This document shows positions 1-11,351 of a stretch of 64,000 bases of DNA, in pieces. This DNA is from Dastarcus helophoroides (taxonomy: Eukaryota; Arthropoda; Insecta; Coleoptera; Bothrideridae): the NCBI GenBank assembly GCA_028583605.1, contig CM053333.1, positions 12,361,638 through 12,425,637 of the forward strand, given 5' to 3'. The notes under the pieces were generated by a model, which saw only the letters and a program-made list of their open reading frames with translations, ran no database searches and was not told the DNA's origin. Each line of letters begins with the position of its first letter. Within the stretch, counting starts at the first letter, position 1. The translations under genes and the position numbers were made by a program.

Positions 1-494
1 ACCGACTGGGACCGACATCTACCACTGTTTCTGATGGCCTATCGCGCGGCAACTCATGAAACTACAAGTCAGACTCCGGCAAAAGTGATCTTCGGGAGGG
101 AACTGCGGCTTCCGTGTGACTTGGTGTTTGGATCACCAAGGGAGATCCCCAGGAAAACGATGGGTTTCGTAGATGACTTAAGGGAAGCGATATTGGAGAC
201 GCATGCCCTGGTGCGGACGAAGATCAACTTGGCGACGGACCGGATGAAGGCCAGGTATGACGTGATGACAATCATGGTGGTTTCAGTGAGGGCGAATTGG
301 TATGGCTATACAACCCTCAGCGAAAGAAAGGAGTTTCGCCAAAGTTTAGGCCATCTTGGGAAGGGCCATACAAAGTGCTGAAGAGAATCAACGACTTGGT
401 AAACAGGGTCCAGCGTAGCTCCAGGAGTAAAATGAAAGTGGTGCACCTGAACAGACTATGCAAATTTAGTGGCGAAGTGACTGATTGGAACTGA
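1..494 (+). pseudogene. Ty3/Gypsy pol 3' end: integrase C-terminal region, frameshifted
   Basis: This is the tail of a Ty3/Gypsy (Metaviridae) polyprotein, cut off by the left edge of the window. Frame 1 is open from base 1 and carries the integrase segment typical of these elements (AYRAATHETT, then FGRELRLPCDLVFG). The frame is lost near 255-268, and the matching continuation is in another frame (LVWLYNPQRKKG, then the GPY/F-type block WEGPYKVLKRIND), ending at TGA 492-494. The integrase DDE core, reverse transcriptase and gag would lie left of the window. The polypurine tract and LTR follow directly, so the gene order is normal. The frameshift makes this copy non-autonomous unless it is a sequencing error. 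Family assignment rests on the motifs; the exact lineage is not resolved. Confidence 0.85.
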
Positions 495-511
495 TCGGGA
501 CGACCATTGCT

Positions 512-524
512 AAGGGGGAGGCAG
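512..524 (+). other. Polypurine tract of the Gypsy element
   Basis: A purine run (AAGGGGGAGG then CAG) sits immediately before the TG start of the LTR, which is where plus-strand priming occurs in LTR retrotransposons. Confidence 0.6.
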
Positions 525-898
525 TGTAACGCAATGTAAATATGTGAAATAGGATTTAAAATAGAATTGTAGAATTTAGTAAATAAAAAAAGTTTCTAGA
601 AGTTTCTGATAAGGGGAAAGCGGCCGCGATAACGAAACAAACGCCAGATAAGCGTTCCAGAAGTTTCGGCATTCGATAAGCCTTATCTGCCAAAATTTCT
701 GGAAGCCGGCGGCCAAAACTATAAAAAGGCGGTCAGCTTTCCCTCGAGTCAGTAGTTAGAAGCAAGTGCAATAAGTTGGTTAGCAATTAGTAAATAATTA
801 GTGAGTTACTGTTCAGCTGAAGTGTGCCGAGTTAATTCAGTAATAAAGTGGGTATAATCTATCACGTGTATCAATTCGAACCGATAACGCACGTAACA
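525..898 (+). mobile_element. 3' LTR of a Ty3/Gypsy element (374 bp)
   Basis: The LTR begins TGTAACGCAATG directly after the polypurine tract and ends ACGTAACA, giving the expected TG...CA termini. It contains a TATA box at 720-727 and a poly(A) signal AATAAA at 842-847. The DNA after 898 changes abruptly to the AT-rich repeat of the region. The partner LTR and the target duplication lie outside the window, so the element boundary on this side is inferred from the termini and the change in composition. Confidence 0.75.
720..727 (+). promoter_or_regulatory. TATA box in the Gypsy LTR
   Basis: TATAAAAA lies inside the LTR about 120 bp before an AATAAA signal. A TCAGT initiator-like sequence follows near 749. 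This is the usual U3/R arrangement of a retrotransposon LTR. Confidence 0.55.
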
Positions 899-3800
899 AT
901 ATTAAATTTCGAAAAAAGAATTAAAAGACCAAAAGTTTTTGATGAGAGTCGAAATTTTGGAAAAATAGCCAATGCTTCTAGAAGGTAAAAAACTTATAAA
1001 TATAACTCCAGAGAACAAAGTAGAAATTAAAAATAGTTAATAAAGAGAGATTTGCAAGCTTAAATTCCAAATTTCGAGACAAAAGTCAAAAATTTCTAGT
1101 TTAAAAGCGAAATCTTGAAAATATTATCGATGTTTCTAGAAAGACGAAAATGAAAATTGCAAATTTCGAGAAAAGAATTAAGAGTATGAATTTTTGAAGA
1201 AATAATCCATGTTTCTACAGATTGACAATTCATACCCATGACGAAAGAGTGGTAGGATGAAAATTTTGACTTTTAATGAAAATTTCGTTTGTTTTGAAAT
1301 TCCCGAACTTTTTGAGGAACTGGAGACTTGTGGAAAATTTAAACTTCTTAAAAAATCAACTTTTATGAAATAGGACTCTTCCTCGAAATACGATTTATTC
1401 AAATTTCTACTTTTTTGAAATTTTTAAAAAGGTTTTCACTTTTTATTCGACATTTTGATTTTTTTAAAATTACGACCAGTTTTGCATATTTAGACTTGTT
1501 ATTTTCGACCTTTTCTTGAGTACTTTAATCCGCTAGAAAAATTAAGACTTTTTTCGAAAAATTCTTTTATTAAAAATTTCGATTTTTCTCAAAATTTCGA
1601 GTTTTTGAAAACTCTGAACTCTTAAAAATTTCTACTTTTTGAAAAATCCATTTTTTTGTAAATTTTCACGTTTAAAAATTTCGACGTGTTTTAAATTTTG
1701 TGGCATTTCTTGAAAATTTTGATATTTATAAAAAAATCACTTATTTTGAAATTTTCGACTTAAGTTTCGATTTTTTTTCTAAATTTTGTCTTGTAAAATT
1801 CTTCTTTTCAAATTTTAGACTTCTCATAATTTTGATTATACAACTTGATTTCTTAATTGCAAACTTAAATATTAAATTTCGAAAAAGAAGTCCAAGATCT
1901 TTTGATGAAAGTCGAAATGTTGGAAAAATAGCCAATGTTTCTAGAAGGTAAAAATCTTATAAATATGTCTCCAGAAAACAAAGTAGAAATTAAAAATAGT
2001 TAAGAAAGTGAGAATTGCAAGCTTAAATTCCAAATTTCGAGAAAAATAAAAAATTTCTAGTTTAAAAGCGAAATTTTCAAAATATAGTCGATGTTCCTAG
2101 TAGAAAACAAAAATTGTAAGCATAAATTTCAAATTTAAAGAAAAGCATTAAAAATGCGAAATTCCCAGATTAAATTTTGAAGAAATAATTCATGTTTTTA
2201 CAGATCGACAGATTATCCGCTATGACGAAAAGGTGGGAGAATCAAAGTTTTGACTTTTAATGAAAATTTCGTTTGTTTTAAAAATCTGGACCTTTTTGAG
2301 GAACTGGAGATTTGCAGAAAATTTAAACTTCTTAAAAAATCAATCTTTATAAATTTGGACTCTTTCTCGAAATACGATTTATTCAAATTTCAACTTTTTT
2401 AAATTTTTAAAAACATTTTGACTTTTTTCCAAATTTTGATATATTTTTAAACTTAGACCAGTTTTGCATATTTGGAGTTTTTATATTTAACCTTTTCTTG
2501 AGTACTTTGACATACTAGAAAAATTAGACCTTTTTTCGTAACCTTCTTTCATTAAAAATTTCAGTTTTTTTTACAATTTCGAGTTTTTCAAAATTTTGGC
2601 CTTTTCTAAAAAATTCTACTTTTTGAAAATCTGATTTTTTTGTAATATCCACATATTTGAAAATTTCGACCTTTTTAAACATTTTGTGGAAATTCTGACT
2701 TATTTAAAATTTTTTGGAAATTTTGACTTTTTGATAATTTTGGTATTTATAAAATGTTCACTAGTACAGTATCTCTCTGAAGATGACAGCTTGGCTATCG
2801 AAACGCACTAGAGCAACCTTTGTTGTGTTTTTTAATCTTTCTTGGTTTCAGGGAACCAGATTTATATTTCACTTTTGACTTATTCCGAAATTTTCGACTT
2901 GGTTAAATTTCGATTTTTTTAAAAATTTTGTCTTGTAAAATTCGATTTTTTTTTTTCAAAATTTCGACTTCGCATAATTTTGATTTTTTTAAATTAAATT
3001 CAATTTCTTAATTCTATTCTATTTCTGAAAACTTCGATACTTAATATTTTAATTTTCTTTAAAATTTTGACTATTTGAAAAATGAAAAAGGCTGCTACTC
3101 TTTTAATTCGACTTTTTTTAAGTGTTAACTTATTTTGAAAATATCAACATTTTTTTTAAATATCGACACTTGTAAAAGTTCTAAGTTCTAAATCTTTCGA
3201 CTCTTGTAAATTTTGATTTTTTTCACATTTTAAAATGTTCATTTTTTCGAAAGCACTTTTTACTTTCTCCAGTTTCGAAGTTTGACAAAATTTTGACTTA
3301 TTTTGAATATGTAAATTTTGGTTCGTGAAATTTCGAACTTGCTTGAAACTTGGACCGAAAAATTTCGAATTTTTCCCAAATGGACCTCTTTTGAAATGTT
3401 GACTTTTCTGAAAATTGTAACTTAGTTCAGACTTTTTTCAAAATTTCAATTCGGCAATTTTGAATTGGTCTTTTGTTTTGAAGTTTTAACTTTTTTGTGA
3501 ATTTCGACATTTTTGGAAAAATCGAACTTTTCGAAAATTTCGATCTTTTTTTACTAAAATGTTTTCTAATTTTTAGTTTTTTGAAAATAGTATTTTTTGT
3601 TTTTTATAACTTAGAGTTGAAACAATTCAACTTTATGTTTATTAATTTTATTTAACATTTCTGCGATTCAGTTTGAAAATATTTAAATTTTTAGTAATGA
3701 AAGTTGACAAGTCTTAAACATTTTTTAAAATATGACTACACGATATCTAATTTCTTAAAACGTCACCTCATGGCAACTAACAAAAAATAGGTCATTCAGT

Positions 3801-5040
3801 AGATTTAAAAGCAGTAAAAATTTCGAGAAAAATAATAGTTTGGAAATGTTTAGAAAAATAGTTTTTGAATATTAGATTTTTTCTCAAAATTTCTCTTTTT
3901 TCGAAATTTGGGCTCATTCTCAAAATTCGGCTTTCTTCCAATGTTACATTTTTTTGACTTTGTTCTAAACTGCGCCGTTTTTCTTCATATTTCCTCACTT
4001 TTTTTTAAAATTCATCCTTATTCCAAATTTCGCCATTTTCCCCAAATACTGAACATTCAACCTTTTATTTATTTTCTGAAAATTTCGACTTTTAACTCAA
4101 AATTCGACATGTTTATGTCGTTTTTTTCAATGAAACTCATCCATTTCCAAAATGTCTGACAATCTCAAAATTTGACTTTTTTCTTAAAAGACTCTCTGGA
4201 AAATTTTGACTTTTTTTATAGTTAAATACTTTTCTCGAAATTGGAAGTCTTATCATTATTCTCTTTCCTTTTGAAATTATGTTACCAATTTTCTCAAAAT
4301 TCGAACTTTTCTGAAAATTTTAAATTTTTGTAATTCGCCTTGTTCTCGAATTTCAAATTAAATTTATTCTCAAAACTTAATTTTCTTTGGAAAATTGTAC
4401 ATTTTTTATCGAAATTTCGAACTTTCTTTGGTCCTGGAATGTTTTTCTCTTCTCTTAAAAACTTCGACTATTTTAAAATTCGACAATCTTTAAGCTTTCA
4501 GTTTATTTTTACAATTTATTTTTACGAAAATTTAGATTTCTCAAATGTCAAAATGTTCTAAAAATTTCAAGTTTTTAAATTTGTTCTGAAAATGTCAATT
4601 TATTGGTAAAATTCTACGTTTTTTTTTTAATTTTTCCATTTGAGTACTTTCGACCAATTCATTTTTTTTTCGAAATCTCTCCCTTTTTGTCAAAATTCGA
4701 CTCTCTTTGGAAATTTCAACTTTTAATTCGAACATTAATATTTGCTGCATCTGTAAATTTAATTTTTTTCCTAAAACAGAAAATTCAACTTTTTTCACGA
4801 AATTTTAAGGTAATGTAAAATTTACAAATAAAACAGTAAAAATCATGGGAATATTTTTTAGAAATTTCGACTCCCCAAACTGGACTTTTTTTACAAGTTT
4901 CAATTTTATTTTCATAAAATTAGGTCAAAATGTTAATAAAAAACATTCAAAAGTGTCGACAAAATATTTCTTAAAACCTTAACTTTTTTTTAATTTAAAG
5001 ATATGTCAAAATTTAAATAAAATGTAAAAATTCCAATGAT
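899..5040. repeat. AT-rich degenerate satellite, with a ~975 bp tandem duplication
   Basis: The stretch is built from irregular repeats of short units such as AAAATTTCGACTTTTT. No reading frame resembles a protein. Bases 901-1870 and 1871-about 2760 are two copies of the same longer sequence: ATTAAATTTCGAAAA, TAGCCAATG..TTCTAGAAGGTAAAA, and TTTTTGAGGAACTGGAGA recur in order at an offset of 970-985 bp. After a dispersed repeat at 2762-2862 the degenerate array continues without a clear higher-order period to about 5040. Confidence 0.75.
2762..2862 (+). repeat. Dispersed repeat with hammerhead-like core, copy 1
   Basis: The copy reads CTGAAGA (2777-2783), a short hairpin, GAAA (2800-2803), then AGAGCAACCTTTGTTGTG and the tail AATCTTTCTTGGTTTCAG. 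The same block recurs near 22.6-22.86 kb (three copies), 47.75 kb and 51.5 kb. It interrupts the AT-rich satellite, so it probably inserted there. The class of element is not certain: a Penelope-like terminal repeat or a foldback MITE are both possible. Confidence 0.65.
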
Positions 5041-5059
5041 TATGCTGATATCCTGAAAA

Positions 5060-5434
5060 TCAAGCGTTACCACTGACGCATTAACAGAACTAAGCGTTAT
5101 CATTGACGTAGGTAGCAAAAAAAATTTAAACTACGCCAATGGTAATGCTTAATTTTTCAGAATTAAGCGTTATCACAACGTAGCTAACGGAAAAATCCTA
5201 ACTGCGCTAATCGTAAGGCATAATATTTCGAATTAAGTCTTATCATTGGCGTAATCAGTCTCAATTGTGAAAATTAAGCGTTGCATTGACACAGTTAACA
5301 TTTTTTATGCTAACTACGTCAATATGATTAAGCATAGGCGTGGCTTGCAGAAATAAAATATAAACTAAGCCAATGGTAACCTGCGATTTAACGGATTATA
5401 AAAAATGCTAATTACGCCAGTGGTAACGCTTAAT
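5060..5434. repeat. Ten-copy mixed-orientation array of a ~27 bp motif
   Basis: The motif is roughly ATTAAGCGTTACCATTGACG followed by TAGTTAGCA. I see forward copies at about 5060, 5091, 5161, 5231 and 5272, and inverted copies at about 5128, 5198, 5308, 5363 and 5407. Neighbouring forward/inverted pairs are separated by 10-20 bp of A/T-rich DNA, so several can form hairpins with arms of 20 bp or more. The order is F F R F R F F R R R. Each copy differs at a few positions. The block sits just upstream of a candidate coding exon at 5518. Confidence 0.8.
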
Positions 5435-5517
5435 CGTAAATCGAGGACGTGGGATAGCAGACAGGTAAATAATAAGCGTCCTTAGGCAGTTTTGTAAATT
5501 TTTTAATTTTTTTTTAG

Positions 5518-5714
5518 TGTCACTGGAAGACAATCTCTTTCCACACTTCCACAACACTTTAAAACCTAATGTAACTACTACTGTACATGATTATCAAGGA
5601 GTTCTACAGTTTAAAATTATCACAAATGTCGATATCGCGAGAAATTATACGAGAAGTCGGTCACACGAAAAGGCCGCCCCCGAGAGGGCAGCGATGAAGC
5701 GTCACTCCCTGTAA
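5518..5714 (+). CDS. Candidate terminal coding exon of an unrecognised plus-strand gene
   Basis: A T-rich tract ending TTTTTTTTTAG (an acceptor-like site, AG at 5516-5517) opens directly into a 65-codon frame that ends at TAA 5712-5714. The composition looks protein-like and unlike the satellite: it starts SLEDNLFPHFHNTLKPN, has VLQFKIITNVDIARNY in the middle and a basic tail ending KRHSL. If it is an exon, its first two bases complete a codon from an upstream exon, which would be left of the array or outside the window. Possible poly(A) signals (AATAAA) follow at about 5845 and 5959. I do not recognise the family, and the frame may be fortuitous. Confidence 0.4.
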
Positions 5715-6014
5715 TCGCATAGGTATCTACAAGTACTTATAAAAATAATTACATATGACGAAAATTAACTCTTTAACACAATTACAAATCAAACAACAAT
5801 GATTTATATTAATATCGAATAATTAAAAACTTTCATATTTGGCAATAAAACGAATTATTACAATTTTTTTGGGACAACATACTTGCTGTAAAATATGACT
5901 GCCTTTTAGTTTTTCCAGTTTTTTTTAGTAACCTAAATCGAAATAACATATCTTATCAATAAAAACAAATGTAACATAACCTAGGATCATGTACAAAGTA
6001 CAAATAAAACTATA
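5715..6014 (+). other. Possible 3' UTR and flank, no gene seen
   Basis: AT-rich sequence with two AATAAA-type signals after the candidate terminal exon. Nothing else is recognisable. Confidence 0.3.
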
Positions 6015-6144
6015 CAGAGTGGTTCAAAACGATTTCGTGAGATTGTTTGACGTAATTGGCGGAAATTGGCGAATTCAACTCGAAAACGTCCGATGAAATT
6101 CTGACTCTAAGAACGTGCGTTCGAAATCGTTTTATACCATTCTG
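6015..6144. mobile_element. 130 bp Tc1/mariner-type MITE with TA target duplication
   Basis: The left end CAGAGTGGTTCAAAACGATT is the near reverse complement of the right end, which read from the other strand is CAGAATGGTATAAAACGATT. The arms are about 23 bp with a few mismatches. TA flanks both ends (6013-6014 and 6145-6146). There is no coding capacity. Confidence 0.65.
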
Positions 6145-7960
6145 TAGCGCGCTACCGCAAAAATAACCGAAGAAAGCAACATACAGCCTGATTCTGAAGC
6201 GAGTATTGTGGAGGTGAGCACTTTACTTCATATACACAACCCATATATTTATTAATTTTTTTAATTAAGGATAAAAGATATATTACTGATTACGCTAGAA
6301 TTACAAACATACAGGTCATGACTAAATCATTTACAACTCCGCGAAAACCGATACGGTTTTCGCTCACTCATATATATAATTAGTATATTTTATTTTGCTT
6401 CGCACTATTCTACAAATTTTCTAGAAAAATATGAAAAACTATTTAAATGTTAAGGCAATGGCACCAAATAACACTCGCAACTATGTTGATAATTTTTTAT
6501 ACAAATATATATATATCAGATATTCTAAACAAATCTATACAGTCAGTGCTGAACCAAATTCCATGCATGGATTTCTTTTTATATTATGTACTCTATATTA
6601 TTTAACTTAGCCTAAATTGTTAAAGGTAAAACGGACCCAACTGTCACATAATCGGACGATCCGTGCGACAAGTATTGGAATAGCCGGCGGTGGAACACAA
6701 GACGCGTTTACGAAGTGGGAGCTGTATTTTCAGAACCTGAAAATTTACCAAACTAATCCCAAGGCGCAATTATCCTCAAGTCTAAAATGACGTCAGAGAA
6801 ATTTCGCCCCAAACTAATCGCTCCGAATTATGACTGTGATGAAACCTTATGAAATTCCATACATGGCGGTGCGGAATCGCACCTTGATTTGGTAACCGAC
6901 CAATACCGGTATAGAATGTGTAATGGACGTATGGAACACCCCGTATTCTTTATTTACGGAGATATTTTCAAATTTTCTACATTCAATGCAATTATGATAA
7001 ATGACATGAAAATGATATTCGTGTTAGTTGTGACAAAAGTGATATTTTTGGTTTTTTAAATAGAATACCCTGTATAGTACTATATTAGTGAGCACTTTTT
7101 TGCATAGAATAAAATAAATGACTTTTGAGTAGCGAAAATTTATTGGGGTCCATTTTGTTTTTAAATCTAGAGGGTCATGTACTACTTACTGTTCGTTTCC
7201 CCAAAATTGATACCAATTTTTGATTTTTTAAATGGAGCACCCCGTATATTACTAATTTTTGTAATGTGCATGATTTTTTATTAAATATTTAATGTCTTGT
7301 TTTTTATACTTTTACGTTTATTGCAACAATATTATCGTGTTTCCTAAAATATATACATCTTTGTAAAAATTATGCATTTAATAACAAAATTATTGTTTTT
7401 TATTTGTGTTATGTTTACAGAATTCGTTTCCTTGTTTTAAATGTCTTATGAAGTATTTTCCAGTTTTTTAAGTTAAGTTCTTTCAAGTGTGCTACTTTTT
7501 CTGGAAGAATTTCACATTTTCTCGATCAATTTTACATTTAACCAAATAATTTTAAATTTTTACAAGTTTCTCAAGAATTTTACGTTTTCCTAAAAATGTC
7601 GCGATTTACCAAGAAACTACGATTTTACAAGAAATTTGATATTTCAAAAATGTAATATTTTTTTTAAATTCCATACGTTTAATTGCGTTTTAATAAAAAT
7701 AATTTGCAATTTTTTAAGCCTTGGTCAGCTAATTATTCCACACTTTCACTCAGAATTTTGGGTTTTACCATAAACTTCAGAATTTATTGAAACTTTTGCG
7801 TTTACTAAACATAAATTATTTGGTTAAACATTGTTTAACCAAATAATTTACCAATTTACCAATTTCTCAAGAATCTCCTGTTTTCTTAGTTTCTCAGGTT
7901 CTCGGTGCCAAGAGATTTAAATTTTCTAGAAAAAATAACTATGTTTTAATACATTTAAGA
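6145..7960. other. AT-rich intergenic DNA with repeated ACCCYGTAT ends
   Basis: No gene is visible. A perfect 10 bp inverted repeat with a 3-base loop lies at 6341-6363 (GCGAAAACCG ATA CGGTTTTCGC). Three similar ends, GAACACCCCGTAT (about 6930), GAATACCCTGTAT (about 7065) and GAGCACCCCGTAT (about 7233), each follow TTTTTTAAATRGA-like sequence in at least the last two cases, about 170 bp apart. These look like decayed tandem copies of a mariner-like MITE terminus. Confidence 0.45.
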
Positions 7961-10560
7961 GTTCCCCAGAAATTTCCAAGGAGAAGAGAAAGGAAGAAAC
8001 TGAAAGAGAAACGGCGAGGAAAGGAAAGAGAAGAAAAAACAAGAAAGGGGAAAAAGAAAAAGGAAGAAAGAGAAGAGGAAGGGTAAAAGAAAAAACAAGA
8101 AATGGGAAGGGAAGAAAAAGAAGAAGAGGAAGAAAAATGGGGGATGGAAAAAAAGATGCGGAAGAAGAAAATTTGTAGAGAAAAGACATAAGTTAAGACT
8201 TGGTCAGTCTAAGAAATATTCTACATTTTTAGTAAGAATTTCAAATTTTATTAAGAACAGGATTCCTTGAAATTTTTATGCTTAACAATAATTTAACAAT
8301 CTGTCAAAAACGTGTTTTTTTTAATTAGTTTTTCGTTTTATGAGTTTCCCAGCAATTTTATGTTTCGCCAAAAGTTTGAAGTTATCTAAGTTGTCTGAAA
8401 AAATTACCATTTTTCAATAAATTCACGGATTTCTAGGAAACTTACGACGAAAAAAAATAAAGAAATAAGTAGAGAAGAAAAAAAAGGGGGAGGGAGAAGC
8501 AAAGAGAAGAGAAAATGAAACAATGCAAATAGAAGAAAATAAGAAATTGAAAAAAAAAGGGGGGGGGGAGAATAACGAGATAGGAAAAGAAAAAAAAAAG
8601 GAAAGGAAGGAGAAGAGTACGAACAGAAAGGGGGGGCAAGAAGGCTAGGAAGGGGAGGTGAGATAAAAAAAAGAGGAGGGAAAAGAAAAAAATACGAGAG
8701 ATGGGGAGAAAAGAAAAAAGAAAAAGAAAGAAGAGAAGAAAAAGGAAGGAAGGAGAAGAGTAGAGAACAAAAGCGGAGGCCAGAAGACTAGGAAAGGAAG
8801 GAGAGATGGGAAAAAAAGAGACCAGAAGTAAAGAAAAGAGGACCAGGAAAGGGAGAGAAGGGAAACGGAATAGATGGAAAAAAAGAAAAACAGAAAAAAA
8901 CGAGAGGGGAAGACAAGAAAAAGCAAGGAAGGAAGGAAAAGAGTAGAGAACAGAAGGGGAGACAAGAAGACTAGGAGAAGAGGGGAAAGAGATGAAAACA
9001 GAAGAGGATAAAAGAGAAGAAAAATCGAGATATGGAGAGAAGGAAAAAAGGGAGACCAGAAATGAAGAAAAGAGGACCAAAAAAGGGAGAAAAGGGAAAC
9101 GGAATAGATGGGAAAAAAGAAAAACAGACAAAAACGAGAGGGGAAGACAACAAAAAGGAAGGAAGGAAAAGAGTAGAGAACAGAAGGCGAGACAAGAAGG
9201 CTAGGAGAAAGGGAGGAGAGGAGAAAGAGATGGAAACAAGAGGAGGGAAGAGAAGAAAAATCGAGATATGGGGAGAAGGAAAAAAGGGAGACCAGAAGTG
9301 ACGAAAAGAGGACCAAGAAATGGAGATAAGGGAAACGGAATAGATGGGAAAAAAGAAAAACAGAAAAAACAAGAGAAGAGAAGAAAAAGGAAGGAAGAAG
9401 AAGAGTAGGGAAAGAAGAGGAGACAAGAAGACTAGGAATAGGAGGAGAACCAGTAAGAGATGGAAAAAGAGGAGGGAAGAGAAGAAAAAACGAGAGATGG
9501 GGAGAGTAAGAAAAAAAAGAGACCAGAAGTGAAGAAAAGAGGATCAGGAAAAGGAGAGAAGGGAAGGTGAATAGATGGGAAAAAAGAAAAACAGAAAAAA
9601 ACGAGATGGGAAGAGAAGAAAAGGAAGGAAAGAGAAGAGTAAAGAACAGAAAGGAAGGCAAGAAAACTAGGAAAGGTGGAATGATAAAAAACAGATGGGA
9701 AGAGAAGAGGGGGAAGGGTAGAAAAAACGAGAGATAAGGTAAGAAGAAAACAAGAAAGAGATTAGAAGTGAAAAAAAGAGGACCAGGAAAGAAAGAGAAG
9801 AGAAACGGAATAGAAGGGAACAAAGAAAAACAGAAAAAACAAGATGGGATAAAGGAAGGAAGGGGGAGAGTAGAGAACAGAAGGAGAAGAGGGGAAGAAG
9901 ACTAGGGAAGGGAGGAGAAATAGAAAGAGATGGAAAGAGAAGAGGAGGGAAGAGAAGAAAAAACGAAACGGGAAGAGAAGGAAATGGAAGGAAGGTGAAG
10001 ATCAAAGAACAGAAGGGGAGGCAAGAAGACTAGGAAAGGGAGGAGAGAAATAAAGAGATGGAAAGAGAAGGAGATGGAAGAGAAAATAACGAGATGGGGA
10101 GGGAAGGATAAAAAGAGATATCAGAAGTCAAGAAAAAAGGACCAAGAAAGGGAGGGAAGAGAAGCGGAATAGATGGGAAAATAGAAAAACGATAGGAGGG
10201 GAAGAATGAAAATGTAAAGTAAGAGAAGAAAACAGGAGACAAAAAAGGAATAAAAAAGGAAAGGAGAAAAGTGAAGAGATAAGATAAAGCGAAGTGTAGA
10301 GAATAGAAAAAAGAAGAGAGCATATGAAGAAAGAAAAGGGAAAGGAAAAAAAAAGAAGAAAGAAGAATAAAAGAACAAAAAATGACAAGAGAGGAAAAAA
10401 AGGGAAAAAAGAAAAAGAAAACGAGAGAAGAGAAGACGGAAACAAAGAAAGGGTAACAGAACGAAAAGAATAGAAGCTGGAAGATAGGAGGGAAGAAAAA
10501 CAGAAAAAAAGCAGAGAAAAGAAGAGAGACAAACAGAAAGAAAAGAGAAGAGGGAGTTTG
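7960..10560 (+). repeat. 2.6 kb polypurine tract with ~235 bp tandem unit
   Basis: Nearly every base on the plus strand is A or G. A landmark, GGAATAGATGGGAAAAAAGA, recurs at 8867, 9101, 9337, 9567, 9807 and 10166, giving spacings of 234, 236, 230, 240 and 359 bp. Other landmarks (GAGTAGAGAACAGAAGG, AGACCAGAAGTGAAGAAAAG, AAACGAGAG) keep the same order inside each unit. Units at the edges decay to simple GA-rich sequence, and 8190-8440 is an AT-rich interruption. The long open frames on the minus strand are poly-Ser/Phe/Leu artefacts of the pyrimidine composition. Confidence 0.85.
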
Positions 10561-11351
10561 AAATTGTATTCAGATCGAAATGGCAATATCGATGTTCAAA
10601 GTTCCAAAAATTCAACTGTTTACTCATTAATCGTTCCGTTTGCCTCTTCTCAACTTGAACTTTCGACATTTCTACTGGTCCAATTCACTGTCTGCTCGCA
10701 AATTCGACACAATCCCCTACGACTGCCAAATCTCATAAACTACTTCGAACTTCTCAATTCTTTTCGCACCAACTTCTGCATCGCATTTCCTTTCTGTTAA
10801 AATTTTGCGCGGGCGAAATTTAAATTAAATTGTGGGATAACCTCAAAGTATCTTGATTACATCTGTAAAATGTGAACATTTACCACTTTTCTTTATTTTA
10901 GATGGAATTTTGGTAACTGTAAAAGGAAAACGAAAGGAGAAGAGTAAATATCCCGTGTGACCACCCACTAAGTTTAAAAAAATATCTGGGAGTCACTGAA
11001 ATGCCAGGATATTGGAAAAATGAATGGGATAACTCTTACCTTTTTGGTTTCATAAAATTTTCCTATTTTTCACCAAATCACCAGATTTCTTTCAATTCTT
11101 TTTGATGTCAAAATACAATTTCACTTAACAATATAAATTTCTTCTGCACATGTAAGTAGAACACCTTCAAAATTTTTCGCAGTTCTATTGGCCCTAATTA
11201 CTATTGTAAATAAATATGTTTAAATCAACTATATCTTTGCAGAGATTATAATTTTAATTACCAACAAATAAGTGCAGTGGTAGGTCAGTTAAAACTAGCT
11301 GGCACTGGATTAAAATGGGAATCAAAATGATGAGAAATGATTAAAACGAAA
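10561..11351. other. Intergenic DNA and probable larp 3' UTR
   Basis: No convincing gene. A plus-strand frame at 10558-10800 has no recognisable motif. On the minus strand AATAAA occurs at 10897-10892, about 620 bp beyond the larp stop, and is the nearest plausible poly(A) signal for that gene. Confidence 0.35.
10892..10897 (-). terminator. larp: Possible larp poly(A) signal
   Basis: AATAAA on the minus strand (TTTATT on plus). It would give a 3' UTR of about 0.6 kb. Assignment is by position only. Confidence 0.3.

Noticed and set aside
5060..5434. CRISPR-like or integron-like array.
   Set aside because: Copies alternate in orientation, spacers are short AT filler, and the context is an insect genome.
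8442..9823. Long minus-strand open frames (up to 392 codons) rich in Ser, Phe, Leu and Pro.
   Set aside because: They are the complement of a polypurine tract, where stop codons cannot easily form. Several frames are open at once and no domain is visible.
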